A stretch of 64,000 nt of DNA from Cycas panzhihuaensis (GCA_023213395.1 CM041465.1:216201741-216265740); one strand, 5' to 3'; counted from the first letter of the stretch, positions 11,061 to 22,640 are shown. The notes: a model not told the origin generated them from the letters alone. Made by a program: numbers and translations.

Positions 11061-11770
11061 TAATGGATACCCCTATGGAACCTAATATTAAACTCTTAGC
11101 TGATTCTAACACTAGGGAGGTAGACGCAACACTCTATAGGCAACTTGTAAGTAGTCTCATCTATACTACCAATACAAGGCCACATATTGCATACTCTATC
11201 GGTATTCTTATAAGGTTCATGACAAATCCTAAGTAGAATTGCTGGCAAACTATAATATGAGTGTTGAGATACTTGAAGACAATCAGTAAATATGGTCTAT
11301 TGTATGAACCTAATGTAGAATTTAAACTTTATGCATATATAGACTTAGACTTTGCTAGAGATAAAGATACATGAGATTTACGTCTAGGTATGTAACATTT
11401 CTTGGAACAACACCAATATCATGGAGATCCTGACAGTAAAGGATAGTTGCTGACTCAACTGCCAAAGCTAAATATATTGCTTCTTCTGAGATAAGTAAGG
11501 AGGTGATATGGCTTAGAAAATTATTGAATATATTAAATGACACCTAAATAAGTTCTATTAGCTTACATGTAGATAATCAATCTATAATCCAAATGGCTAA
11601 AAATCCTATATTTTATGATCATACCAAGTATATAAATATAAAAGTCTACAAGATTAGAGAACTAGTTTATGATAACATAATTCAACTAGAGTACTGGCCC
11701 ACAATAGATCAAGTGGCTGATATCTTTACCAAACTACTAAAGAGGGTGAAGTTTGAACAGTTTCGAAGGT
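11061..11770 (+). pseudogene. Copia 2 RNase H and pol C-terminus (decayed)
   Basis: After an RT thumb block (YRQLVSSLIYTTNTRPHIAYS) the RNase H domain reads LYAYIDLDFARDKDT, then shifts frame near 11370, continuing with YVTFLGTTPISWR, AKYIASSEISKEVIWL, SLHVDNQSIIQMAKNP and QVADIFTKLL near 11710-11740. The acidic catalytic residues are visible. The same blocks occur in Copia 5 on the minus strand at 59480-59980. Confidence 0.88.
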
Positions 11771-12235
11771 AACTCAGCCTTATGGCCTCCATCTTTAACT
11801 GTTTGAAGGAGATGACAATAGGACCATCATACTCTATCTCATTTGTGAAAACCCCTTGTGGGTACGGAAGGACAAGAGTAAGTCTCTGCTCTATCATATT
11901 CATGAAAATCCCTTGTGGATATGAAAGGATAAGGGTTGTATCACTTTAGAAAATCAGAACTTGTGAAAACCTAAAAGGGCATGGGGGATGACTAAATGGT
12001 ATATGGAGACTCAATAGATTTTAGCTACAAAATTCATTGTACTGATTGGCTATCTGGCTTCATTTAAAGAGCTACCTAACCCAGGTTAGTTGATTAGAAA
12101 ATTTATGGGTTATCTTCCCCATGAGGGTTTCCTACAAAAGTGTCATAGTAGTTTGCTTTATAAGAGGCTTAAATGAAGACCTTACATGATAGAATAAAAT
12201 AGGATGAAATGTCCTTCTATCATTAAGAGGGAGAT
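11771..12235 (+). other. Copia 2 3' untranslated region with tandem repeat and polypurine tract
   Basis: No coding follows RNase H. Two imperfect 57-bp tandem units lie at 11832-11942. The purine-rich AAGAGGGAGAT just before 12236 is the polypurine tract that would prime plus-strand synthesis. Confidence 0.7.
11832..11942 (+). repeat. 57-bp imperfect tandem repeat in Copia 2 3' UTR
   Basis: The units start CTCTATC at 11832 and 11889 and share TGAAAA(C/T)CCCTTGTGG with a following GG(A/T)A(C/T) block. A similar doubled block is seen on the minus strand in Copia 5 (about 59335-59445). Confidence 0.8.
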
Positions 12236-12525
12236 TGAAAGGGGTTAATGTCATAAGGTCAGTATATTAGTTGATTATTTCTAAAAAGGGTTTTACGTGA
12301 ACTTTAAATTAGATCACTTAAGTGAAATACATTTTCATGTGCATTATGTATAATTTTATTTTACCTAACTCTAATTCTCAATATAAAAGTAAAAGCTTAA
12401 TGGAGGAGGCTCATTCTTACTTACCTATTTTGTGAGAGCTACTTTATTTCTCTCAGGTCCCTCTTGCTCCCATGTTTGCCTTTATTTTTACTGCATGGAG
12501 TTAAAGGATAAATCGACTCTTTTCA
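12236..12525 (+). repeat. Copia 2 3' LTR
   Basis: The repeat starts TGAAAGGGGTTAATGTCA with an intact TG and ends GACTCTTTTCA, followed by the TTCCT duplication. Confidence 0.92.
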
Positions 12526-12530
12526 TTCCT
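12526..12530. repeat. Target-site duplication TTCCT, right copy (Copia 2)
   Basis: It is an exact match to 6384-6388. Confidence 0.9.
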
Positions 12531-13470
12531 AGTAGTATGTAGGTTTACCATATTAGAAACTAAAGTAATAGAAATAAAAGGGTTGTACCTATCAGTTGGA
12601 TGACTAACTCATATAGATCTTCTAATAGTTGGTGGAGGAGTATCAACATACTCTTGTAAATCTGTTACAGATTCATCTTAAAAAAGGTCTTCTTGCTTTT
12701 CTGTTTCCAAAGATGGATGGGTCTCAAGCTTGACTTATTGATGTTCAACTTTTTTCTCTTATTTCACTTCAATTTATATATTATCTAATTTTAGAAAAGG
12801 AGATTCATCAAATATAACATCTCTATTAATAGCGATTTTGTGGGTAGTAGGATCCCACAACATGTATCCCTTTACACCATCTCTATCACCATAACCAACA
12901 AAGATACATCTCTTAGATTTTTTTATCTAACTTTGAACATTAACTTTATTAGTTAAGGCATAAGCATCACAACTAAAAAACTTTCAAATTTGAATAGTCA
13001 CATGGATATCCAGTCTATACCTCTTCAGGAATCTTGTAGTCTATTACAAGTGATAGTGACCTATTTACCAAATAATAAGCTATTTAAACAGCTTCTACCC
13101 ATAAGTCCTATTCCACTCCTACATTGCTCAACATGCTTCTTGCTCTTTTCAAGAGTGTTCTATTCATGCTCTTAGCTATTCCATTTTTCTATGGAATATA
13201 GCTAGTGGTCTTATGCCTTTTAATTCTAGCTTCTTTACAATAGTTCTCAAACTCTAAGGAGTTGAACTCACCTCCATTATCAATTCTTAAACATTCTCAA
13301 TTAGAGCCTTGAACTACTTAAACACACTAAAAACTTTAGATTTCTTTTTCAAAAAATAGACCCATACCTTTATGAAGTAAACATCTATAAATGTGATAAA
13401 GTATAATGATCCTCCACAAGATATTGTAGGGGCTGGTCCTCACACATCTGAATGTATATAATCTAGAACA
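12531..13470 (-). pseudogene. Copia 1 integrase and linker (decayed)
   Basis: On the minus strand from 13470: an LDYIHSDVWGPAP core start (first Asp), a YFITFID block, KVWVYFLKKKS, then the C-terminal KKSKRCIFVGYGDRDGVKGY and a HKIAINRDVIFDE block near 12800-12880. The middle of the core is frameshifted and crowded with stops. The linker toward RT (DTPPPTIRRST near 12620) ends at the Copia 2 insertion. Confidence 0.83.
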
Positions 13471-14040
13471 CCTTTACTAGTGTGACTCCCTACTTTAAAT
13501 CTAAGTCTATGTTGATTTCCAAAAATACAATGTTTATAAAAACCCAAATCTGAAAGTTGTAAGTTAAGAAGTAACTTATGATTCATTAGTAACTTAAGTC
13601 CTCTCTCACTCATGTTCCCAAGTCTCTGATGCCATAACTGAGCTAGATCTTCTATAGTCTTTAATACTATAGCTACATGGCTGACATCTATACTTCCCAC
13701 TAAAATATAAAGGTTTCCTTTCTTTAAGGCTTTCATAATAACCAAGGTGCCCTTCGATACCTTTAAGACTCCTTCATGACCTATGTACTTATAACCATCA
13801 GAATCCAGTTCACCTAGGAAAATCATATTCTTTTCTAGGTTAGGTATATATTTAACTTCAGTTAATGTTCTCACTACATCATCAAACGTTTTAATTTTAA
13901 TGCTACCAATGCCCACTGTCTTACAAGAAACTTCATTTCCTTAGGCATATTACCACGATGAAGATGTTGGTATGATGAAAACTAACTCTTGTGTGGACAC
14001 GTGGTGTGAAGCACCTAAATCCAATAACCAATCATGATGA
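13440..14040 (-). pseudogene. Copia 1 protease and GAG-pre-integrase
   Basis: The protease active site reads WLLDLGASHHV at about 14005-14040 on the minus strand, with Ser of D-S-G-A replaced by Leu. A 158-codon open stretch (13440-13916) then covers IKTFDDVVRTLTEVKYIPNLEKN (in pieces) and the GAG-pre-integrase domain with LAQLWHQRLGNMSERGLKLL and FYKHCIFGNQHRLRF. This is the best preserved part of Copia 1. The second Cys of the expected C-x2-C pair before FGN is kept, the first reads as Tyr or Lys. Confidence 0.85.
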
Positions 14041-14888
14041 TAATGGGAAATATTATAAGAAACTAAGACATCATCATTTGTACCTTGATTTGACTCCACC
14101 TTATTAGCCTCTTTGGAAGGATCTTCCTTTTTTTGGAACTCCTTCATTTTGTAGCAATCCTTCTTAAGGTGACCTGTCTTACTGTAGTGCCAACATCTAA
14201 GCTTACTCTTCTTGCCTTTTGACTTTAATCTTGATGTGTCCCTAGAGCTTTGTCCTCTCTCAATTGTTTTGCCTCTTGTTGTCATAGCTTATGCTATGGA
14301 TGTCTTAAGACTAGACTCCCTCTTCACTTCTTCCATTAGCAAAGCACTCACAACAGAATCATAGTCTAATTTATCTGTAGTGCTAAAACTAATTGAGGTA
14401 ATAATATTATCCCAATATTTTGGTAATAAACATGACAAGGTAACATCCTTATCCTCATCCTTAATCATGACATTGATACTAGCCAACTGACAAATAAGAG
14501 AATTGAAAATATTTAAATGATCAATAATTTTTGTACCTTCCTTCATCCATAATAAGTACAACTACCTCTTCAAGTAGATTTAATTTATCACTAATTTGGT
14601 CATGTATAAGCCTTCTAATTGGCTCCATAATCCTACTGTTGTCTACTCCCCTGCGATATTAAATAGAACTTCATCTACTAAGCATAATCGTATTATGCTA
14701 AGAGCCCTTTTGTCTAGATCATCCCATTCGTCATCATCCATCCCTACGGGTTTCTTCAATTTACTTGCAAGAGCTCTGGACAAACCTTGTTATACCAAAA
14801 CATCATACACTTTCAACTTCCACAACTCAAAGTTATTCGTGCTATTGAATTTCTCCACCTTGAACTTTGCATTCTCTAGTTTTTCCAT
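14000..14888 (-). pseudogene. Copia 1 gag with CCHC knuckle (decayed)
   Basis: I chose the ATG at 14888 (minus strand) because VEKFNSTNNFELWKLKVYDVL follows, the usual Copia gag N-terminus. Next come a DEWDDLDKRALSIIRLCL block and the UBN2-type gag core (LNIFNSLICQLASINV, LLPKYWDNIITSI; open 14289-14561). The zinc knuckle CWHYSKTGHLKKDC lies at about 14151-14192; its second Cys is Tyr. The first stop (TAA for CAA) follows VYDVLV. A frameshift occurs near 14570. Confidence 0.87.
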
Positions 14889-14946
14889 TTGGTGTAGAAA
14901 AAAGTTAATACCAAAACCTTCACAAACTTGCTGCAAAAATAAAAGT

Positions 14947-14959
14947 GGCTCTAATAACA
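14947..14959 (-). promoter_or_regulatory. Copia 1 primer binding site
   Basis: The complement of this site reads TGTTATTAGAGCC, matching TGGTATCAGAGCC with two substitutions, directly next to the 5' LTR. Confidence 0.8.
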
Positions 14960-14961
14960 CT

Positions 14962-15619
14962 TGTTGAGTAAACTAGGTCCTAATAACCATAAACCACCAC
15001 CAAGATTTAAACTATTTTGTAACTAGTTATAGGAATCGAAGCTAAAATTTAATATGCAAGTTTTTAAACTAGAGATAATACAATAAATAGATTATAAAGC
15101 CAAAGCATCACATATACACCCAATATAATGTTCTAAAACCCTAGCAGTGTGCTAGGGAAACATCCACACAGGAAAGGTATTGATCTTTATTAATAAAGAA
15201 TAGAGAGATGTACATAATCTACAGTTGAATGCTTACAACAATAACAAATAGCCATCCAACTCCTCATAGTACATCCAATACATTGAACACCATCAACATA
15301 ATAAAAAAACACCCTAAATCGGGCTATATGAGAGAGTCATACAAGGCACAAATCTTGATGATAGAATCTAGGATATTTTGAATGAATGACCCTAATTCTC
15401 TTTATAATTTAGTATGCTTTTCAATGCTAGCTTTTTAGGTCGAGGGCTATCACCCCTGAACCCCCTTTTTATAGGCGGATTTTTAGTGCTCCCTGCACCC
15501 CCTAGCCAAAGGGGACTCCTGCCCCCTTTGGATCCCCCCCAAGGAAGTTTGGAGGGAAACTGCATAGTTAACTTGTCAAAATTTTAGCCTCCAAAACATT
15601 ATTATCATATTATTTAATA
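14962..15619 (-). repeat. Copia 1 LTR (5' LTR in element orientation)
   Basis: The repeat starts TGTTGAGTAAACTAGG and ends ATTTAATA, pairing with 4143-4798. The G/C-rich inverted repeat seen in the other LTR is degraded here. Confidence 0.92.
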
Positions 15620-15624
15620 GATGC
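15620..15624. repeat. Target-site duplication GATGC, right copy (Copia 1)
   Basis: It is an exact match to 4138-4142. Confidence 0.9.
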
Positions 15625-18257
15625 CACTAATAACCTATTTTCTTTCTCCTTAGTTTATACACCTCTCACTGTCTACTAATGAGGCATCACTATGGTGGAC
15701 ATCACCTCTTGTTACATATGTATATTTGTTGGTTTGCTTATATTTCACATCATTTATATTGGTAGCATTCACCATCTTTTAATTTTAGATAAAAAAGGCT
15801 CTTCTACCAAGGGGATAGTGTTTCTTAACTTTCCAAAATGACATTGGTATGATGACATAGGTAAATATAGATACGGGTCTCCATTTTTATTTCCTATCAC
15901 ATTTGTTATGCTATTTTATTTTATATAATGCATGATTGATTACTAAATGCATGCTTGCTTAGCTTGCATGTGCCTTATTTCATGTTGATGAAAGTTAGGA
16001 CTCTAATCTAATGGCCTTAAAGCCTCCCATATTACCTTGTTGATTGGAAAGGGAACCTCTCTGCATCCCTACAACTCTCTTTTTTAAGCCCATTCTTATT
16101 CATTTAGTCCCATTTCGCCCCTATAACTACTAGTCACCCCTTATTTTAGGTTTTGGGACTAGTTTTTGGGAGTTATAGTGGTCTTAGGATAGGGTTTGGG
16201 CTCTTTTTGAATATTTTACTACTGTACTACTACCTTTTTTGATGCAAAAAGTAGTACCATATAGCAATTCATGGTACTGCAGATACATCTATGATATAAT
16301 TGTTATAACTCTAGACTACATCTTCAATGGCTAAATAACTTTTTCTACTACCTTGTTTGGTGTGCTTGGGGTACTACGTTAACCTAAGTTAACTCGTCGC
16401 ATCCTAGGGAACCTGATTGAACCTTCAATATCATTTTTTATTCAAGTTTTTTTAAGATTTAAATTTCCCTTCTTAGCTCCATCTATGGTTTTGGGTAGTG
16501 GTTTCTCCATATTGTGGGCATGAAACCTCCACCCTCTTACCTTGTTTTCTCTTATAAAACCCCTCCAATTTGAGGGTAGGTGATGATACATCTTCTATTC
16601 TTCTAACCATATCAAAATACTACCAAACTTCTACCATAACAACCCTTTTACTTTTGATATAACTTGTATTCTTTAGAGCTAAGGTGAAGAAGTTGGAGAT
16701 CAATCCTAGCACAAGCAAGGAAGCATTGGAGAGCTTTATGTTGGGTGACCATTGCTTCTTACCTCTCCATCGACTTGGGAACCCCCCATCCTACCTTGGT
16801 TTTCCATTTTGTGAGACTTCCTCTTATCGTTTCCCTCTATGATTTATTGTTATTATGTTGCACAGGTAGGGTTATGCAATTTTGGCAATTTTCTTTTACT
16901 ATAATAGTAGAAGATAGGGTTATATTTACTTGGTCTTTCCTTCCCTTTTGTCTACACCATGTGTTGAGTTGTAGGTTTGTGTTGGAGAGGTTTTCCTTGG
17001 TATAACTAATGAAACTACCTTTGTAGGGGAGGCCATGCCATTCTGAGGCATCTTTCCCCTCTTTGCTTCATATTTATTTTTGTTGCCATTCTATTATTTG
17101 TTACATATACACGCATATATGCTTTATTACTATACTTGTTTACTTTTTACACTATTAGGTTTGTTGAAATATTATTAGGATAGCCCTTCTCTAGATATCA
17201 TTTACAGGTGTGAGAAGGAGCAACCCTCTACTATTCACATTAGGGTTTAAAGAAGGTATACCTTAACAAGATGAGCACCCCCACTTCTTGCACTTGTTGT
17301 TGTATTATTCTTTTACTTCTTCCTTTCATTACTTTCCATTCATTATCTTTCCATTTGGGGTGGGTAAGTAGAGTCCTCTTTATTCTGCTTCAACTGACAA
17401 TACAAGCATTTGAAAGGAGGACAAAGAGAGGTGAAGAGGAGTGGTGTCACTAACCATCAACTAAGCCTGAGTGCACCTATTTCCCCTTCTCTTTTGTTGT
17501 TTCATATTCTTATTATTATTCTCACTCTACTCCCCATTGTAAGAATTCCTTCCCCCTTATTATTTGTTCTTATTTTTTAATTACATTATCATTGAAAATG
17601 GGAAATAAGGAAGTAGGGGAGGGTCTCTTGCATAGTGGAAAATAAAGGGAAATTAATTTGTAAGAAATGAAATAGGTTTCCTTTCCCTTTTGTTTTAGAA
17701 AAAAGGAATATTAAAAGTAAAGGTGTTTTAAGCTAGGGTTACATGTAAGAAAGGATCCTTCACCTTTCTCATCCCTTTGTTCCCCCATTTGTTTATATAT
17801 TTTTTCCTTTCCCTTAATTAATATGCATGTTTCTTTTTAGAAAGGAAAGAAGAGAGTTTTAAAGGAAAAGAGAGTGAGGTTTCTTTACTTATTTTGTACC
17901 TCCCTTTTTATTTCCTTTTTGTTCTTGTCCTAAACAACATAATAACAAAACCCAACTACACCCCTCTTATCCTACCAAATGGGCTTATACCTGTTTATTC
18001 CCCCCCCCCCCCCCCCTCTCTCTCCCTGCCCTTTTGCCTACCATGTTGGCCCCTTACTAAGGTAGTTTATTGAACTATGGCACCTTTCTCCAAAACCCTA
18101 GGCAAAGAGAAAGGGACCACACCTATATGTTCTTGAATCTACACCCCTTAGGTGCATGAGCACCTTACATGGGCCACCCGGGACTACTTTACACCCCATA
18201 CTAGGTCCCACACCCTAGGCCTAGCTCTCTGTGGTGTTTATTATCTTAGGTACCCCT
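15625..18257 (+). other. Probable Gypsy A 3' end including LTR-like sequence; no gene
   Basis: By position this should be Gypsy A resuming after the Copia 1 insertion. It is pyrimidine-rich and has no coding domain; frames at 16745-17005 and 17271-17453 are hydrophobic strings without known similarity. TTATAAAACCCCTCC at about 16552 looks like an LTR promoter TATA box. LTR borders cannot be set because the 5' LTR lies outside the window. A run of 17 C lies at 18000-18016. Confidence 0.4.
18000..18016. repeat. 17-C homopolymer followed by CT-rich stretch
   Basis: An uninterrupted C run is followed by TCTCTCTCCCTGCCC. It is a simple repeat only. Confidence 0.9.
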
Positions 18258-18270
18258 GATAGGGGCAATT

Positions 18271-19480
18271 TTAAAGAGATATTAAAGTATTCAGTATGAT
18301 CACCTCATATGCATTATCATTAATTCTTTTTATAATCCAATATGGTCCAATCTTTTTATATTTAAGCTTATTATAAGTCCCTCGAGGGAATCTATATTTT
18401 CTTAAGTAAATGACTATTAAGTCACCTTCTTTAAATAGCTTATAATTGTGGGTCATATTTGTTGCTTCTTTATACTTTTTATTATTTTCTTATAACTTTT
18501 TACTTACCTTCTCATGAACCTATTATATATGCTCTACATAAACTTTTGCATCATCAATCACCTTTTCTCCAATGGGTAGGTGTGCTAAGTCTAGTACATC
18601 CTTGGGGTTTTTGTTATATATAATTTAAAAAGGTGACTTACCTATTGACCTATTTATATAATTGTTATATAAAAATTCTGCCTTGGCTAATACTAAATCC
18701 CATAGTTTGGGCTTCTTCCCAATTATACACCTTAGCAAGATTCCTAAACTTTTGTTTACCACTTCAGTTTACCCAGTAGTCTATGGATGATAGGCACTGC
18801 TAAATTGGAGTTTTATTTCCATATTCTTCTACAGTGTCTTCTAGAAATGGCTCAAAAACTTTATCTCAATATGAAGTGATAGCCTTTTTAATGCTATGCA
18901 AGCTATTTAAAGGATAAATCTACTATCATAACTACATCATTTATCTTCTTGCATGTAGTGAAATAAATCATTTTTGAAAAATGATTAATAATGACAAAAA
19001 TGGAATCGTTACCTTTTTATGTATGTGGTAATCCCCATATGAAGTCCATACTAAAGTTTGTCCATGGTCCTTTAGGTACTAGTAAGGGTATATATAAGTC
19101 AATATTCTGTCCAAGTCCCTTATCCATTTGGCATATCCTACAATGTTCCATAAATCTTGCCACATCACTCTTTATTTGAGACAAAAAATATTTTTCCTTC
19201 TACTAAAGCTATGGTCTTATTTTGACCAAAATTCCCTCTAATACCTCCACTATGTAACTCTTATATGATATTCTCTCTCATAAAGCCCACTAGGATGCAC
19301 AACTATATTTCCTTAAATAGGTGATCATCTTACATAAAATAATCATCACATAAAGAACTACGTCCCTTAATTAGAGGATTCTTACAATGCTTAATAATTA
19401 TTCTAAAGTTAGGGTTTGAGTTATACAAACCCTTAATGGCTTCATATCTTACCACTCCATTTTCCATGGTGCTTAATAAT
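18271..19480 (-). pseudogene. Gypsy B integrase (decayed)
   Basis: Read on the minus strand: a QNPIADALNRQ tail of RNase H (about 19500), a zinc-binding segment with HSGGIRG and CRICQ, a FSMDFIWGLP core start (first Asp, about 19040), a DSIFVIINHFSKM block, then a long frameshifted middle. The C-terminus is open (18271-18456): [20 protein letters not shown] and INDNAYEV. This C-terminal block is the GPY-like fold of Gypsy integrases. It is inactive. Confidence 0.82.
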
Positions 19481-20800
19481 ACCACTTGCCTGTTTAATGC
19501 ATCAGCAATAGGGTTTTGTTTACTTAATTTATGCTTTAAAATAATTATAAAACTTTATATATAGGATACCCACTTAGCATGCTTAGCATTTAATTTCCTT
19601 TAGGTATTTGCATGCCTTTAAGCATGGTGACTAGTAAATAAGATAAATTCCTTAGGTATGAGATAATGCCTCCAATGTTTCAAAGCTTGGATAGTTATGC
19701 AAAATTTCATGTCATAGGTTAAATACTTCTTCTTACCTCATTAAGCTTCTCATTGTAAAATGGTATAGTCTTCCTTCTTGATTGAGCGCTACTCTAATTA
19801 CAATATATGAAACATAAAAATTATCCTTAAACCTTTTTTTTAAAGTTTGGAAGTACAAGCATAAGTGCATTAAATACCTTTTACTTTAAGAGTTGGAAGC
19901 TATTCTCTACTTCCCTGCTTCATGTCAGCTCCTTACCCTTTATGCAATCTATTAAGAATGCAATAATTCCACTAAAATTTCTAATGAACTTTCTATAAAA
20001 TTGAGCCAAACCATGAAAACTTATTACCTTTGTCACAATCTTAAGTATTAGCCATTCAATAATTACCCTAATCTTCTCCTTATCTATTTGCAATCCCTCT
20101 TATGAAATCATAAAGCCTAGAAATATTAAGGCCCCTTACATAAACTTATACTTCTTCATATTTGAATATAATTTCTCTCTCCTTAATACTTTAAGTACCA
20201 TCCTTAAGTGTATTAAGTGCTCCCCCTTAGTCTTACTAAAATTAAGAATATCATCAAGATATACAACTATAAACATACTAATAAATAATTACAACATAAT
20301 GTTCATTAATATCATAAATGTGCTTAAGGTATTTGACATCCCAATTAGCATTATTATCCATTTATATAATCCATTCCTCATTTTGAAGGTTGCTTTCCAT
20401 TTGTTCCCTTAATACATTTAGATTTGACGATGCCTATTCTTAAGGTCAATCTTTATAAACTAGGAAGCATATGCTAATACATCTAATATATTATCCATAC
20501 GAGGTATGGGAAACTGGTGTTTAATTATTTTCTTGTTGATCTCTCATGAGCCATCTTTCTTTAGAGTCATTAATGTTGGAACTATATAGGGACTTAAGTT
20601 TTCTTTTACCATTCTCTTATATACTAATTCATTGACTAGTCAATTTAACTCCTCATTCTCCATTGGGCTTAATTGATAAGCTACTTGGTTTGGTAAACTT
20701 AACCCTAGGATTATGTCAATTTAGTGTTGAATGTCCCTCGTGGGTGGTAATCCATCAGGTAACTCATCTGGAATAATATCATTATACTCCTCTAATAACC
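19481..20800 (-). pseudogene. Gypsy B RT and RNase H (decayed)
   Basis: On the minus strand, DELPDGLPPTRDIQHQINI opens the RT segment near 20730. ENEELN, VKENLSPYIVPTLM, a FPIPRMDNILD block, the catalytic VVVYLDDILNFSK (about 20230-20265) and a FLGFMIS block then follow in the standard Gypsy order. RNase H continues toward 19500. YLDD keeps both catalytic Asp residues. Several frameshifts and TAA/TAG codons break it. Confidence 0.83.
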
Positions 20801-20879
20801 CTACTACCTTTCTTTGTATCTCTATGATATCCTCCTCTATTTATCTTATTATCAAGGCATAATAAGTGCCAATCTCTTG

Positions 20880-21240
20880 TATATATTTTATAAATTCTTT
20901 GGCAGTCAACAAGCTTTCTATATTCTCTTCTTCATTAAGTGGTAATAACTTTACCTTTATACCATTCTTCCAAAATGTATAGGTGTTATTCTTTCCATCA
21001 TGAAAAACATTCCTATCATACTACCATGGTCTCCCTAATTGTAAGTGGTATGCATATATTGGGATCACATCATAGCATATCCCATCCCGATATAATTTTT
21101 CAATTCCAATTTTAACTAAGCATCTACTATAAATAGTCACCTCATTTCTTTTTTTGAACCAAGAAATATGGTATGGTTGTGGATGTACTTCACAACTCAA
21201 TCCTAACTTTTCTACCATTTCATTAGAGATCATATTCTCA
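20880..21240 (-). pseudogene. Gypsy B protease region
   Basis: An open stretch (21021-21233) reads MVEKLGLSCEVHPQPYHISW, VTIYSRCLVKIGI, DVIPIYAYHLQLGRPW. This corresponds to the part of the Gypsy protease after the active site, ending in the LLGRPW-type motif. Translation continues into a NVFHDGKNNTYTF block. The upstream D-S/T-G active site is not clearly readable (about 21240-21270). Confidence 0.8.
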
Positions 21241-21259
21241 TAACTACCACCATTAATTA

Positions 21260-22640
21260 TAATACTATATACCTTTTCTCTTGTGATATATCTTATTCTA
21301 AAAATATTGGTTTGTAACTATGAATCATCGTCAATCTCTGCCTTTCCTTTACCTTATTTAGGTTGTCATCTTAGTGCTATCACGGTTATTCAAAGAATTA
21401 AGCTCTTACTTGTATTTGCTATGACTTCTTCATTACCATATTCATTTCAGGCTAAGTTTACCCTTAAATGCTCTTTCTACCTTCAAGATTATTCCTTATG
21501 GTGATGAGGGTATTAAAATGCGTTATGTATTTCTTTCCTACATTTAAAACAAATAGAAGATCTCCTCCATCCTCTTCGACCACTAAAACCTCTACCTTAT
21601 TGGGCTGTTAGAAATATTCTTCCTTTGAGTTGGTTTTGAGTTCCTCTTCCTCCTTATATTCTACCCTTCCTTTCTCCTTCTTGTCTTTCTATCCTATTAG
21701 ATGATTCTCCTCTCACATAGAGGATTCCTCCTTTACCTTTATACAAAGATAATGAACCTCTTCTCATCACAAAGGGCCTTCAAGTAGCATTCCTATTTTG
21801 CTTCTCTTATACCCATAATACTAATTGATATATATCTTCCATGCTTTTAACTCTATACATACTAAGTTCCTCCTTAATTGAAAATTTTAAACCATTTATA
21901 TACCTTGCAATGACTTATTCATCTATCTCCTCATGCTCTATATGAATGAAAATATTATAAAACTCATATATGTGTCTTGTACTATTATTTCTTTCTACTT
22001 TAAGTTATAAAACTTTCTAAAGAGGGTTAAAGAATAATCGACTAGTAGAAACTTGTCTTTTAATGTCTTAACTATTTTGGTCTATGTTCTAATCTTTTAT
22101 TTGCCTTTCTTCACCCTCTTCTTTTGTAGATGATCCCACTAAATAGTTGCTTGTCCCTTTAACTTCATGTATGCAAACTTTACTTTCTTTTCTTTAGTCA
22201 TGCTCTTCTATTTGAAGAACTTCTTTATGATATTTAACCAATCTACTAGCTTCTCTAGTTTTAAACTCCCTTAGTAGTCTAGAATACCAATTTTGATTCT
22301 ATCACTCTTATTTTCAAGTTTCTTCAAGAATTTGTTTCCCATTATCTATGGTTCTTATGGCTCAAAATCTTCTAGTCTTATACCATCATCACTTAATGCC
22401 TCTTTTTCTTTAGTATTTCCTTCGTGCCTTTATATTAATACTATAGTATTAAGTTGTTCTATTCTTCTCTATATCTCCTTCAAGTTTCTATTCATTTTAA
22501 TATAGTTTACTCTACCTCCTTTTCTTGCCATTTTCAAGTACTCTTCTCTTCACCCAACCACTTTGGCTCTTAAATCTTGTCTTGTAAGCCTTCTTCAAGG
22601 ATCCTAAGCCTCAATGAGTGCTTCCTTACCCTTTCAACAG
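21260..22640 (-). pseudogene. Gypsy B gag with zinc knuckle (decayed)
   Basis: RLRILEEGLQDKI near 22590 is the coiled-coil-like gag N-terminus. Broken helical blocks follow, and a knuckle reads ICFKCRKEIHNAF at about 21520-21560, with C-x2-C and His kept but the last Cys not found. The basic/Arg-rich stretch before the knuckle (about 21570-21720) is typical. Stops occur throughout. Confidence 0.65.

Larger units (their letters stand above)
6389..12525 (+). mobile_element. Copia 2, complete LTR retrotransposon nested in Copia 1
   Basis: LTRs of 298 and 290 bp (6389-6686, 12236-12525), a TTCCT target duplication, a decayed tRNA-Met PBS just inside the left LTR and a polypurine tract just before the right LTR define a full-length 6.1-kb element. 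The interior has gag with a CCHC knuckle, protease, integrase, RT and RNase H on the + strand. Removing it rejoins the Copia 1 linker between integrase and RT. Copia 5 at the right edge belongs to the same or a close family (same LTR start, same gag and 3' UTR blocks). Confidence 0.94.
4143..15619 (-). mobile_element. Copia 1, complete LTR retrotransposon, minus strand, hosting Copia 2
   Basis: Long direct repeats (4143-4798 and 14962-15619) bound the element, with an exact GATGC duplication outside. A tRNA-Met type PBS complement lies at 14947-14959. Reading the minus strand from 14888 gives gag with a zinc knuckle, protease, integrase, RT and RNase H, which is the Copia order. Copia 2 (6389-12525) sits between integrase and RT; without it Copia 1 is about 5.3 kb. 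Motifs (VEKFNSTNNFELWKLK, WLLDLGASHH, YVDD) resemble the TNT1/Tork type. Many stops and frameshifts make it non-functional. Confidence 0.93.

Noticed and set aside
16745-17005. 86-codon + strand hydrophobic frame
   Set aside because: Hydrophobic residues follow from the T-rich sequence; no start context or family support, and the region is LTR-like.
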